From the NCBI GenBank assembly GCA_034336665.1, contig CM067592.1:37699889-37763888 (forward strand): a stretch of DNA of 64,000 bases, given 5' to 3'. Source of the DNA: Luscinia megarhynchos. Lineage: Eukaryota > Chordata > Aves > Passeriformes > Turdidae. The notes beneath the pieces were generated by a model that saw only the letters and a program-made list of their open reading frames with translations, did not search any database and had not been told where the DNA came from. The position numbers and the translations under genes were made by a program. Each line of letters starts with the position of its first letter. Within the stretch, counting starts at the first letter, position 1. Shown one piece after another: positions 1 to 12,100 of this stretch.

Positions 1-3000
1 TGAGTGCTGTCTATTTTCACACTCAGGATAATTTGTTCTCTATCGGCCTACATGGGATATTGGAAGGGCTTTAAAAGTAAGTCCAAAGGAAACAGAGAGG
101 CTCAAGGAGTTAGATTGTGAATGCATCACTACTTGAATAATTTCATTTCAGCACCCTTTCATAACACTTATTTTCTTGTCAGGGAATTAAAAAGAATTCA
201 GTCAACATGTAGAACACTAATGCACTAGTCAAGAAGTGAATGTGGAAAAGAGAATGCAGGAGTTGATTGTGAAAATATTTTTCTCCGAGATCAACTTAAT
301 GAACTTTCTTTTTTTTCAGAGTGATGCAAAAAATAAAAATAATTTTTAAAATCACCTTCAAAATTCATCTACTTTTAATAATCTCTAATATTCCCATGTA
401 TTACAGGCTTGGTAGCACAAACTTCAACCTTATGAGGGTGATTTGTTAACCTTGAAAGGAATTATAAAAGTGTTTGATTCTTTAGCCACCATCTAAACCA
501 ACTTTTAAGGGTTCTTTAGCCTTTCTAAATATATCACTCTCTGAATTTCTTACTAGAAGGAATAAGAGAATTCACAATATAAAAACCCCCAAACATTAAC
601 TGATCCCAAAAAAATCACAAAACAAATACCTATGGATTGATTTTCTTTTCCACATGGTTTACACTTGCCTGTTTCTCAGTGGCCAAGTCATGTAAGCATC
701 TTCCACTTGCTCATTTTTCTGTCCTTTTGGTGGTGTCAGTTCAAGTGTTCATGGAACCATGAGATAAAGTAATCAGGTTAAAAACATCCAGGTTAAAAAC
801 AATGTTTTGTTTTCGTTTTTTTTAAGGGCAATTTTCAACTTGACACAGTCATTGTCTCATTTCACTCATACAGTCCCACAAAGAGTAGTACCAGCATAAC
901 CTGTGCCAGATGGGGCCAGAGGGAGGAGGAGAAACCCCTCCAGATGCCAAGGGAAACACATGTGCAGTCCATTGGCTCCTCTGCTCCCTGCCCACGGGAG
1001 CCACTGGGACAGGGCAAAGCAACTGCCTGGCATGAAGCAAACTTGGCTCCTTTTGAAATCCCAGGATGGTGTAAGAGCCAGTGGGGTTTCTTTAAATGAA
1101 ACACACCCACAGGCACTGCTCATCTGCTGCTGTGTGCATTGCATTCCAGAGCATTCACCTCTCCAAGCCTGCAAGTGACTGGAGGAGGATTCTTTAAAGC
1201 AGAAGGTCAACACAGAGGCCCATATCCAGAACCAAATGCTTTCCTGAATACTAAGTGCTATACATGGCAGTTGTTCATGGCAGCTACATTTTTATGCATT
1301 TGCAGGCTTAATATAGTAAGCATAATGTAAACATGCATCACTCTTTTGGCTCAGCGTTCATTCATGATTACTCTCATTGCAATTGTAGAGCTGCAAAGTG
1401 GTGCCTGGTTTTCTCTTACAGACACCTCTAGAGTAATTTCCTTAGGAAGTCAGCTCACTCTCCCCCATGGAAGGGCTTTCAGAGAACGGGGGAAATCCTT
1501 TCAATGCCAGCCACTGAAGGCTGGGCTGGAGTGCATGTGCTTATTTATTTATTTATTTTAAACTCCAAAGTATTTCTCTGTAACAACTTGTCAGCTAATG
1601 AGTTCTGTTTAAACGTGGCTCCTAAACAGTGTACACGGTATTGTTTTACTAATAGTTTCCAATTAATAGGCACTATAAAAATATAAACAGCAGGAATGGA
1701 AAAATCATTAAAAGAGTGGCTTTTGGCTTCTTTCATTCAGGCAAAATAAATGGGTTATATTGCTGCTGTTATTACTGATACAAGACATAAAGCAGATTAA
1801 AACAACATATGTTTTTAATACTAAATGCTGACTTGAGATGTGCATGGATGCAGGCTCAAAACAGAAAAAATATATTGCTGTCAAATTGTGAAAAGGGCTG
1901 CTTATTTAACAGCCCTGTTTCTGTACATCACAAAAAACAGTGGACAGCATTACCCAAGGACTATGCAAACTATGATCAACGATCTGCAGGAGAGGTGCAA
2001 CTTAAGTTGTAAAGACTGAAGTAGTCATTCCATTCCTCAAAATATTTTGGCTCCATCTGTGCCATCTATTTAAATAAACTTTTCCCTCAAAGCAGGAGCA
2101 AGCAGTGCTGTGCCTCCTAAGGAGCACTTATTTACACAGTGATGTATATCCCCAGTCACCAGGCAGGGTGAATGTCTCATTCAGACCAGCACTTAGCTAC
2201 TGAGTCACTTACACACAAACTGCACTGCCCAATGTGCTTTATCTCTACCAGTGTAGCCTGAGAGGTTTTAAGGCACACTGGTGTCTTTCATGGCAGGTTC
2301 AGGATCTCTGGGATACACTAAGGGGGGTTGAGTCCATAGAATGGACACCGGTCTACAGTCCACGGAATGCCAGCTCATATATTCAATAAGGCTAGCAGGA
2401 AGTCTTAGAGAGTTATCCCAAGTGAAGGTACACTGATATTGGATGTGCTTTGGCAACCATATGGAATTCATATGAATTGTCTCAAAGAAGAAGCTTCAAA
2501 AGAGTGAATTTGGGAGAATATTATTCCGAGTTTTAAAATGACAGTAGAGCTAGTAAAATCAGAACAATGCAAATAACGCATAACCAACTGTGTCTTCTTC
2601 CCACTCTCCCAAATCATATGCCTTACAAAATGCTTACAATCTTAAGGACAGAAAAAACAAAATAAACCACTTGGAAATGCTGCTTATAGAAGCTGAAGGT
2701 TAACTCTTGTTCAGGTTGCTAACTCTTGCCTTGCTAGTAGCAAGACTTGACCTAAATTCAGGGGTTAAGTCTCCAATGAAAATATCAAAAGAGGAGATGT
2801 AATGAAATTTACTGTCAGAAGAACATATAACTAGGGAAGAGCTCTCCTGTCACTATTTCGTCCCAAGGATTAATTCCTTGTCTACAAATGGCATGGGTGA
2901 AGAAAATGTAAAGGAAATTATGATTTCTCCTACTCCACAGCTCAGTAGGCTCTACCTACATTACAGAGATTATAAACGGATTCCAGGCCCTGAAAGTCTT

Positions 3001-6000
3001 CCATCCCTGCTCGTGTCAAGTCTTTTCTCGTCCATGATCACTTTCTGCTGCCTACATGTCACTAGCAGTGTGTTGTTGGCTAGCTGTTGCTAGCATTCAC
3101 CCATAAAATAAAGTCCATTCAATCTTTGCAGGCAGGTTAAAACAGGAATAAAAATAAGTTTTTTTCAAAAAGTAAAAAACTGTTCCAGCCTTTTCCTCCT
3201 TTTATCTTACAGACCATGAGACAGATAGAACTTTATTGATCTTATTGGAATCTCTGAGCTTAGCTGATGAGGATGTGCATACACAACTGCATCTTCAATA
3301 GGCAGAGTTTAAAGTTTCTCAAGGCAAGGCATCCCAGCCAGTACACACCCCAGCCAGTGGCTATGGCCTTAGTCTGCACACATCTATCAATCAGGTTTTG
3401 CATGTCCTGCTTTTAATGGGGAAAAGATGAAAAAGATGAACTTCATAATCCCTTTCTAAATGCTTATGTGGAACAGAGGATTGACATAATTTTAAACTTG
3501 CAGCTATGCAAGTCAACAAGTTGTACAGATCATGACTTTGTAGCAGTGTGCTAGGCAAATGATTAATTGTCAATGAGAAAAAGTACTTTAGAATGAAAAG
3601 CTATTAGCAATATTTCCTTTTATCCCTGGAAGCATGCTTTGAGAGAAGAAAATCAGTGTTATCATTAAACGTCTTGAATTTTCAAGACTAAAAAACTCAT
3701 GCGATGGCAAGTATGTCAGGTTTGTGTTCCTAAAAGCTCGTATATTAGGTTTTATTTAGCTACATTTTTGGTCACAGACATTTTAACCTAAGTTATTCAG
3801 GCACAATCTATCTTTGACACAGTAAACTGAATAAAATATAGATGATATTTACGTAAGTATATAGATAAATATGTATGTATGTATAAAAGTAATAGCAGTA
3901 AAGAGTAAATCTGGCCCTCAGAAAAATTAATTGTAGGAATATAAAACAATAAACACATGAATTTATAATATGACCCATAACTCTTTTGAAGCTCAAGCCT
4001 TGTAAACAGCTATGTTTTTAATTACTTAATTTTTAAACATTTGTTAATTAAATTAATGAATTAATTACTTTCATGTTGTATTTTTAAAGATTTTGATTTA
4101 TAGAAATATGTTTCCTGGCAAGCCTCCGCAGTTTTAAAGCAGAATGAAAAAATATGGTATCATTTTAAAATAATAAACTACAGTGAGGAAGTAGAACAGC
4201 GCTTGTAGAGCAGCAGCATTTCAGTGTGAAACTGCCAACACATTTACTGCCTAATGCCTATATTTAATTAAACCAGTCTGTGAGCATAACAAAGAATGCA
4301 ACTTCCATGTTTTTGAAGATGGTCCAGTGTGCATTCCACATGGACTCTGTGTGTGGTCTTTTCATGGTCAGAAAACAATATTCTTCTCATGTCCCATGTT
4401 TTCTGTGGTAATCTTAGTTGGCTGTGTACTCCATCCAAGTGCTGAACAGTCATTCTCTTGCAGATTCACAATGAAACCCTACAGTGTCCAGCACTGCACG
4501 TAACAAACGCTTTGCTCTTGGTGTTGGGCTGTAACCAACTGTGAAGGCTCGTCATATCCACCCTTTAATGTTATTGGTTTTACTTTGGTTTGAGTGGAAA
4601 AGTGGTGTTATTAATGAGTTGCATCTTTTTGTATGTGCTCTAAACTGCACATTTATGCTAAGCCACAAGGTTCACTCATTAGCTCTTTCAGTTTGGTTGT
4701 GAAAACACTGGTTATGAGAACAGCCAAAGAGACCTAACAGAAGGTTCTGCACCACCAAAGAAAGAACTGAAGAATTTAGGAACATTGCTAAGCCAAGCAA
4801 AATTTTCCAGAGTATTTATGAACCAGGAATCTGAAAACAGACTGAGTAATATTTTGAAAGACTGGTAACTCATAAGTGATACAAATTTTTTTTATCGGCT
4901 TACTTATCCATTTGTTTCTTGAGTGATGTTTGTGTACTGCAAGACTTAATGGTATCTTCAGATGATCCTTGAAGTTTCAGTGAAAAATCCCATGGTTGGG
5001 CAAGGGTTCTCAACCACACCCTGTCTTTAAGAGGGAATTCAATTTTCTTTGAAAGGAGTTAAAAAACATTGCAAGCAGAAATGGCTTTTAACAGAACACA
5101 GAACACAAACTGACAGCTATGTGTTTCTGATGCCATTAGGAGGCCTGAATCTCCATTGCACACAAGCTTGGCTAATACTCTGGTTTCAGTCATGTCTCCC
5201 ATCCACAGAGGGACAAGAGTGGAAGAATGGAAAGATATTTGAAGATGCAGCTCTGGCCTTTCTGGACAGTCAAGACAGAGAGTGATAGCTGGGTATTCAT
5301 AGCTCTGGAGAGTGGTTCATCACTGATTCATACAAGCTGTTCTCTTCAATGAAACAGGAAGAAACCAGTACAATAGAGGTTTTGCAGAGTGAAGAAACAG
5401 GGAAGGACTTAGCATCATAAGGCAATAAATTGTTGCTATTATGAAAGATGTTATGAAACAGTCTGTGGTTCTAAGATTAATTTTAATTCAAGCTTCAAAG
5501 CAGTTGCCAGTTGCTGACACTAAACCATCCTTCTCTCAGTTACAAAATGGGGAACAAGCAGAGCAGAAAATACCCTTCTACAGACAGCTGCTCTCCTGCT
5601 TACTTATACCACTACCTCACTGAGACTCAGGGCTACACTCTGCAAAGGCTCTTGAGACCCCCTGCACCAAGGCTGGACACTACATGTTCCAGATAACATG
5701 GATTTTTCCTATTTAACCATATGTAGTGGTCCATTCTCAATCCAACATGAAAAGTTAACAGGATGCAGCTTCTTCTGATACTTTTGTGGGAGATGGTTGT
5801 TAGTCTAGGTTTTCAGTCACAGCAACAACACAGGAATATTGTAATGTGGGGTTTCATCACTAGGTGTTTGGCTGTAGTCCAAATTGCAGTTATAGTATGG
5901 GTGAATCTGTGCAACTAATACGATTGTGCTCTCTCACAAGACAAAAAAAGATAGGTAAGCTGCCTTTAAATTAGGCTGAAAGTTATTTTCGACCATGTCT

Positions 6001-6889
6001 AACCACCAACACACTCAAAGGCACTTTTATAAATGGAACAGTTAATTTAATTTCTCAACCACTGATATGATGAACTTCCCTGTGTTCCTAACTGCAATCT
6101 TAGTTTTAGCCCTTCTTAGTTAATCTCTCATTTTAGACAGAAGTAATTTTTGGTGTAAATTATGCCTTGATAATGCTTTTCAACCATTTTGGTATCCAAA
6201 GCAAACTACTTTTAAATATTGCAGCAGCCTTCAAAGACTACTACATAATGACAACTGTGGCTGTCTCATCTTGTAACTGTTCCATGTCTTTTGTCCCTCC
6301 CCCAAATTATTTTGGATAGGGAAACAATAGAATGAGCCATTCTCCATACACAGCATTTTGTTGCCAGAGTGAAACAGTCTAAGGAGTAACATTCTTGGTA
6401 GATAAATATGCTTGTGGCTACACAGACCAGGGAATAAACAGGATGAAGTTGTGAGCCTCACTATTTTGTTTACTAACCACCAACAAGGAAAATCTGTTCT
6501 ACAGGAGGGTCATGTAGGAATTGAAATATGACTTGGTGTGAATGACTACATCCTGAACCCAGACATACAAGTTCAGAGAAGCAGGCAGGTGGTATGCAGT
6601 TGTAATGGTAGCTGAGGACAAATTAGGAGAAAATACTATTTTGTACCTGTGTGCATTCTTGACATGAGATGAGGGAGCAGGCAGTGACATTTCATGGGAC
6701 TGCTTTCACAGATTCCTCAAAGGGAGAAAAGGGAGAAACCCAGAGAAGCCAATTCTTACAGAGAACCAAATCCTCATTGCTACCTGTTACATCACAGCAG
6801 CCCTTAGAAAAACAGCTAGGGAGGAAAATGATGGCTGTAATCTGCTGAGTAATCATGGCAAGGCCTGCTACTCTCCTGGAGGTCCTGAA
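1..6889. other. Gene-free unique DNA, 5' part of window
   Basis: AT-rich sequence with no recognisable exon, RNA gene or complete mobile element. Reading frames are all under about 120 codons, lack recognisable domains and overlap one another on both strands, as expected by chance. An AT-rich stretch near 4010-4075 holds several TAATTA cores. Low-complexity TATG and TTTA runs occur near 3860-3890 and 1540-1560. Strongly diverged old repeats could be hidden here and would need a repeat library to see. Confidence 0.7.
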
Positions 6890-7355
6890 TGTTGTGGTTT
6901 AGGAATGGTATTTTCAAATTTAGCACTCTGGCTTGAGAGAAAACAGGGAGCTGCTCCCCTCCCTGCTATGGTAAGAGAGAAAAAAGGCAGAGATTGTAGG
7001 TTGAGATAAGAACAATTTACTGGAAACAGCAATGAGGTAGGAAAGTTAACAGTAGCAGCAATGTGGTAATAACACAATACTAACAACAAAAGTGTTCAAA
7101 GAGAGGGTGATTTACATTCACAAATGCAAAGCCTAGGACAATGAAAAGCCATAGTAGAAAGGCCCTCTTGCCACCACACTTTTTTCTTGACCACAAGCCA
7201 CCTGGAAGCAAGAGTCTCATACTTCTTCCCCCAGCAATGAACTGCTGTGGTATAGAAAAACAGCCCAGATGCATTGACACACCTGCATGGCTCCAGGCTC
7301 ACCTTCCTCACCGCTACTGTGAAAAATTAACTTTGTCCAGGCTGAAAACCAGGAC
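6890..7355 (-). repeat. 3' LTR of the ERVL-like provirus
   Basis: About 466 bp, starting TG (tgttgtgg) and ending CA (ccaggaca) on the plus strand, as expected for an LTR. It aligns with 11654-12100 over most of its length. For example, 6970-7060 and 11735-11825 share 'ataagaacaattt', 'cagcaatgag' and 'gaaagt' in the same order and spacing. By eye identity is roughly 75-80 %, which suggests an old insertion. The minus strand keeps a degenerate AATAAA-like stretch (agtaaattgttcttatctc) that matches the polyadenylation region of the solo LTR at 33.1 kb. The outer boundary at 6890 is well marked. The inner one rests on similarity to the 5' end of the solo LTR. Confidence 0.8.
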
Positions 7356-7419
7356 ATTATTCACCCTTTATTCTACACCATAGATGTCCTGCCCAGACCC
7401 ACACCTTTCAAACATTTCA

Positions 7420-7466
7420 GATGGATGGATGGATGGATGGATGGATAGATAGATAGATAGATAGAC

Positions 7467-7542
<76 letters not shown>

Positions 7543-7576
7543 TAGATAGATAGATATACATATATACATACATACA
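7420..7576. repeat. GATG/GATA compound microsatellite
   Basis: About 7 units of GATG (7420-7446) pass into about 27 units of GATA (7444-7555) with one GACA interruption and one phase slip (ATTAGATA), then into a short TATA/CATA tail. The tract lies just inside the provirus beside its 3' LTR, so it probably grew from proviral sequence or by slippage after insertion. On the minus strand it gives long spurious frames of repeated Tyr-Leu-Ser-Ile. Confidence 0.97.
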
Positions 7577-8049
7577 CATTTAATAACAGGTGTAATTTCT
7601 GTAGTCAAGGGCCATCCCTCCAAGCTGTCTGTAGAGTTCATTTAGTCCATAACTGTGGGTTCTGTCCATCCTAGATATCCTCCAGGGCAGGAGGGCTGGT
7701 GTGCTGTGGGGGTTGCAGTCTGCATCAGGAGCTCATGGCTGCTGGAGCAGCCCATACTCATTGTTCATGGCAGCTCTGGCATACACTGGCAGCGTCATTC
7801 AGCAGCCAATATTATACAGTTACAGACTCTTTTCACCCCAAAATCAAATCCCCTTGAGGTGCACATCACATTTCCTGGTCCCTCTGCATCACCCACCAGA
7901 TGTGCTCAGGTCCTGGAGCAAAAACAATCCCAAGCATTGGTTTGCCTTGAGACAGGACTAATCCAAACTGTATTCCCTACAATGTTTCTTGTATGCATTA
8001 TGGGGGCCTTATCCCCTTCTACAGTGCAGGGGGTTTTGACTGGGCAGGA

Positions 8050-8777
8050 ACAGCTCTACTGGTAGAGCCTGGGGTGTTAACTAAACCAGGCAGCCCCAGC
8101 TAAATGTAGAGCCCAACGTTTGAAGGTCTCACCACCCATTGCTTCCAATGTGGTTTTTAACAGTCCATTGTCCTGTTCAATCTTCCCAGAGGCTGGTGAG
8201 TGATAGGGAATGTGATACAGCCACTTAATGCTGTGTTCCCTGGCCTGGTAGTCCAGGAGGATGTTTTGGAAATGACTCTTGTTGTCTGCCTCAGTTCTCT
8301 CAGGGCTGCCACATCACCACAGGACTTGCTCTCCAAGGCCCAGGATGGTGTTCCAGGCACTGGTGTGAGGCACAGGATACTTCTCCAGCCATCCAGTGAT
8401 TGTTTCCAAGAGCAGGTAGCTCTTGCCTGGGCAGGCCTGCAGGAGTGTGAGGTAACCCACCTGCCAGGCCTCCTCTTATTTCTACTTTGACCATCGTCCA
8501 CCACACCACAGAGGCTTTGCTTGCCCTGCTTGATCCCAGCTCATGTTCCACAGTTCTGGACAACCTGGGATACAGAGTCCATGGGTGAGCCCATCCCTCG
8601 ATCACAAGCCCATCTGGGTTTTGCATCTCTTCCCTGATGACTGGAGGTGTCATGGGCCCACCAAGTCAGAAATAATTCACCCTTATGTTGCCAGTCCAGA
8701 CCCTCCTGGGACATTTTACTCCTGGCAGCTTGATCCACCCATCCATTGTTGCAATGATCTTCAGCTCTTGGGCACAT
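8050..8777 (-). pseudogene. ERVL-like integrase remnant (pol 3' part)
   Basis: Three overlapping minus-strand frames (8541-8777, 8300-8653, 8157-8504) cover a retroviral integrase that changes frame repeatedly. The N-terminal frame holds a His-His pair in the context AHDTSSHQGRD, like the zinc-binding HHCC domain. The matching cysteine region (QNCGT) is followed by a stop, so the second cysteine is lost. The last part keeps a recognisable ITFPITH...GRLNRTMDC segment, the usual end of the catalytic core. The D,D-35-E triad cannot be read in one frame. Non-functional. Confidence 0.75.
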
Positions 8778-9700
8778 TCACATCTCATGATGCACTCTTA
8801 TAGCCAACTTGTCTACCCAGGCATCCTGCCACAGTTCAGCAGCTCAGGTGGGTTTGTCTCTGCTCTCCCAGCTGGTCTTTTTCCACCATTCCAGCCACCT
8901 CCACAGAGCATTTGCCACCATCCACAAGTCACCATAGAGGTAGTGCTGGCCATTTCTCTCATTCAGTGATATAAAGCCAGCTGGCCAGCTGGGCAGCTTT
9001 CAGCTCTGCAACGTGAGTTGATCCACCTTGTCACTCAGTTGCTTCTGTGACTCTCTGCACAGGCTCCATGCAGCTGCTTTCGATTTTCAATGTACCCCTA
9101 CAATATGGCAGGAGCTGTCAGTGAAGAAAAGGTATTGCTTTCCATTTTCAGGGAGCTGGCTGTGTAGTGGGAGTTCCTCAGCACGTCACCTTTTCCTCCT
9201 CCTTCTCAGACAATGGTTTGAAATGTTCACTTTCAGGCCAGTTAGTGATGACTTGCAAGGTCCCTGGGTGATTTGAGTTTTGTATTTGAGTTTGTTGTGT
9301 GATCAGAGTGATCCATTTACTCCCCATCAGTGTAATGATATGTGAAGGGTACTTTCTCTTAGAACATTCAGCATGGTGCTGGAAGTCAGGACGCCAGGAG
9401 GAGCTGTGCTTGGGTATCAATCACTTCTGGAGGAGATAAAACATCTTCATAAACTCTCTCTTTTTCAGTTGTGGGGGCATTAAGCCTTTGTATCCCCAGC
9501 TGCAGAATCCTGGGAGTTGTTCTCAAGTCTCCCTGGGTAATTTTTCCAGAGGTTCCAGGAAGGACCATGCTCCCTTGTCTGCATTGTAAAGACATGTCCT
9601 GTCCTGACTGGGCCAGGGTTATCATTTTTCTTCTGTTTCAAGTGACAGAGAGGATTTACAACATGACTGTAATCTGAAAACATATCCTCCAAAACACATA
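8778..9700 (-). pseudogene. ERVL-like RNase H and connection region remnant (pol middle)
   Basis: Minus-strand fragments at 9178-9420, 9386-9625 and 9480-9692 read as the tether and connection domain. Further down, near 8890-8960, the translation includes LWMVANALW, typical of the retroviral RNase H segment after its catalytic aspartate. Frames are broken by several stops and shifts. Between 8960 and 9178 similarity is weak. The segment links RT to integrase in the expected order, which supports a single pol gene that has decayed in place. Confidence 0.65.
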
Positions 9701-9714
9701 GTGCCTAGGAAAGC

Positions 9715-10346
9715 CTATATTTCCTTCTTCCTGGTTGGTGGGGGCATAGCTGCTATTTTGTTGACTATATCTACTGGAATCTGACAATGTACAACTTCCC
9801 ACTTTACTCTTGATATCTGAATTTCCTGGTCAGGTCCCTTGACCTGACTTTGCTTTATGGCAAAACTAGCCTTCTGGATTATTTTCTCCCCTTTCTCAAA
9901 AACTTCCTGTGCTGTGTTGCCCCACGCTGTGATGCCATTACTGTACTGCAAGTGTTCTGGAGCCTCACCCTTTTCAAGTGCAGCCCTGGATCAATCCATG
10001 GCAAATAGTGGGGCTGTGTTTCCACCCCTCGGGCAGTCAGTTCCAAGTGCACACCCCTCCAGCTGAAAGCAAACTGTGGCCTGGCTAAACCTCTGCTGCT
10101 AAAGGAATGGAGAAAAGCACATTAGCAGTGTCAATGGTGGCACCACTTTGCTGCATTGGGCTCCAGTCCATACCGAAGTTCCAGCACATCCAGCACAGCA
10201 GCGCTCAGAGGTGGTGTGGCTGCATTCAGGCCACTGTCAGTTTCCATTCTCCACTGGAGAATTACACATTCCATTGCACACTGGCCATGTAGGGCTGTTA
10301 AAGGGCCAGTGAGGCTTGCTACCACTCCCTGGTCTCCAGCCCACAA
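9715..10346 (-). pseudogene. ERVL-like reverse transcriptase remnant (pol 5' part)
   Basis: Minus-strand frames 10131-10346 and 9715-9951, with out-of-frame sequence between them, match the palm and thumb of a retroviral reverse transcriptase. The 78-residue fragment has the family-typical FAIKQSQVKGPDQEIQ and IVNKIAAMPPPTRKKE segments. Where the catalytic Y-x-D-D box should stand, the sequence reads Y-S-N-G, so both metal-binding aspartates are gone. This fragment is clearly dead. Confidence 0.75.
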
Positions 10347-10591
10347 ATCATCTCCGGGGTGGGACCACAGAGTCCCAGCTGGTGCAGTTTTGACAACGGT
10401 GCAGTGATGTGGTACCAGTCAGTACCACAGTACCAAAGTACCACATCAGTACTTTGACCCTCAGCAGCCCCACAGCAGAATGGTGCTCTCAGAGGCCAGG
10501 CAAGGTATTCAGCTGCCTAATTTCTTCAGTCTCCACAGCAGCCATCCCAAAAGGCAAGAAATCCCAGCATCAGAGCAGACAGCTGCTGGAA

Positions 10592-11128
10592 TCACACCCA
10601 ACTGGAAGCTGAAACCTGTTCACATATCTCGTAGCTCACCCAAAGAAACATGGTGATTATCTCTGGCCCTGTCTTTTCCTCCTGTTCTGGGGACCCTGCT
10701 TTCTCTTCATCCCTCACTAAATAAGTGGACCTGTTCTTGGATTTCTTCTGTCTAGGTGTGATCGCTACTGGCATGGGCTGTTCCTCTGGTTCAGCTGCAG
10801 TTTGAGTGGTCACAGTGTCTGCTTTCCTCTCCTCCCCCTGAAGGCTCTGTTTCACAATAAGCAGTGTCCAACAAATAGTAGCTGTGGGCCAACATACTGC
10901 AATAAGTTGCTCCTGTCTGGAGTTGCCACAGCACTATCCACGAAAATATTCTATCACTTTAGCAGGGTCCTGTAGTTGCTCAGGAGTGAACTTCCGAAGA
11001 ACTAGAGTAGAAAATTTTCCCAAAACCTGGCCCATTTTCTCCCATATGTCATGGGACTCATGACTATCCACCCCCAGGGCATATCCGTGAACGACCTTCC
11101 TAGAAACATCTTTTGTCAGTCTGAACAT
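10592..11128 (-). pseudogene. Gag-like remnant of the provirus
   Basis: Two short minus-strand frames lie between the primer-binding site and RT, where gag belongs: 10934-11128 (64 codons, charged and helical in character) and 10592-10855 (87 codons, rich in Lys, Glu, Pro and Gln, like a linker). No zinc knuckle (CCHC) or major homology region could be recognised. The assignment rests on position and composition more than on motifs. Confidence 0.5.
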
Positions 11129-11635
11129 GGTGTGAAATCACACTGGGAGACCATGCAGACCTGGCAACTAGAACATACTTTCCTTAATGTCCAAATGGAA
11201 TTCAAAATTCCCAAGAGCTGTTGTAACATGCCTGAAGGAGGAAAGGGGGGTGAAAGGCTGGGAAAAGTTACCCTTCCCTATTCCCCCACAGATTAGGCAC
11301 AATTATTACTGAATTTCTGGAGGTTTCACTCAAGGCCGGGGCAGGAGAGCAGCACAGAATACATATCCCAAATTACAAATGAATACAAATCCCACATACC
11401 ATCATTGCCCTCGATTTTGTCCTTTCATAGACTTATATCACACAGTATAGTAGCAAAACAATCATGGAAAAAGAGAATGTGAAAGAGAGCACTGTGAGGA
11501 GGACATATGGGAACATGTACTGGATATGTTCCGCTCCCATACAAACATACAAGCAACTCATAATACAACAAATCCTTAGATCAAAATTGTTTCCAACCTG
11601 CTCTGGGCAGATCTGTTGTTACCTCAAACCTTCGT

Positions 11636-11653
11636 GAGCCACACTGGGCACCA
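11636..11653 (-). other. Candidate primer-binding site
   Basis: Directly inside the 5' LTR the minus strand reads TGGTGCCCAGTGTGGCTC. TGG is the usual start of a retroviral primer-binding site because it pairs with the CCA end of a tRNA. It marks the inner LTR edge. I cannot assign the tRNA with confidence. Confidence 0.55.
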
Positions 11654-12100
11654 GTTAAGGCTGTCTGATTTTATGCATGGTATTCCCATATTTGGAACTA
11701 CCATTAAAAGGAAAACCATGAGTACTCCCCTCCCAGCCTTCAGTGAGGGAGGAAAAAGGCGGAGGTTACTGGCTGAAATAAGAACAATTTGCTGTAATCA
11801 GCAATGAGACAAGAAAGTGAACAGTAATAACAACATTACTAATAAATCTGTTCATAGACGGGGTTATTAACAGAATGCAAAATGCTCACCGAAGCTCAGG
11901 ACAATGAAAAAAATGGTGGACAGGCCCTCTAGCCATCATGCCTTTTTCCCTACTCATGCCATGTCACCTTCTTCCTGGAAGTGAGAATCCTGTGCCTCTG
12001 CCCCTCGGCAGTGATGTGAAGGGGTATAGAATAACAAGCCAGACATGCCCACGTGGCTCCAGTCTTTGCTCCCTCAGGGCTATGCAGAAAACCAGGGCTC
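11654..12100 (-). repeat. 5' LTR of the ERVL-like provirus
   Basis: Partner of the LTR at 6890-7355, in the same orientation. Its inner edge is set by the primer-binding site; the terminal CA expected there seems lost in a small deletion. The outer edge near 12100 is inferred from 'gcagaaaaccagg', which matches 'gctgaaaaccagg' at the end of the other LTR. Sequence outside 12100 does not align with the partner. Confidence 0.72.

Larger units (their letters stand above)
6890..12100 (-). mobile_element. Decayed ERVL-like endogenous provirus (LTR-gag-pol-LTR, no env seen)
   Basis: A retroviral insertion read on the minus strand. Two diverged copies of one LTR (6890-7355 and 11654-12100) enclose about 4.3 kb. 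In element order from high to low coordinates come a candidate primer-binding site, gag-like fragments, reverse transcriptase, a connection/RNase H region and integrase. Stops and frameshifts break every frame, so nothing is expressible as an intact protein. Integrase homology ends only about 0.5-0.7 kb before the 3' LTR and I see no envelope region, which fits the env-less ERVL group. The style of the RT and integrase segments also resembles class III (ERVL) rather than alpha- or betaretroviruses. Assignment to ERVL is moderate; its being an ERV is firm. I found no convincing target-site duplication. Confidence 0.85.

Noticed and set aside
7373..7641. Minus-strand frames of repeated Ile-Tyr-Leu-Ser
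   Set aside because: Translation of the GATA microsatellite.
7655..8065. 136-codon plus-strand frame
   Set aside because: Antisense to the integrase end of the minus-strand provirus, with no matching family.
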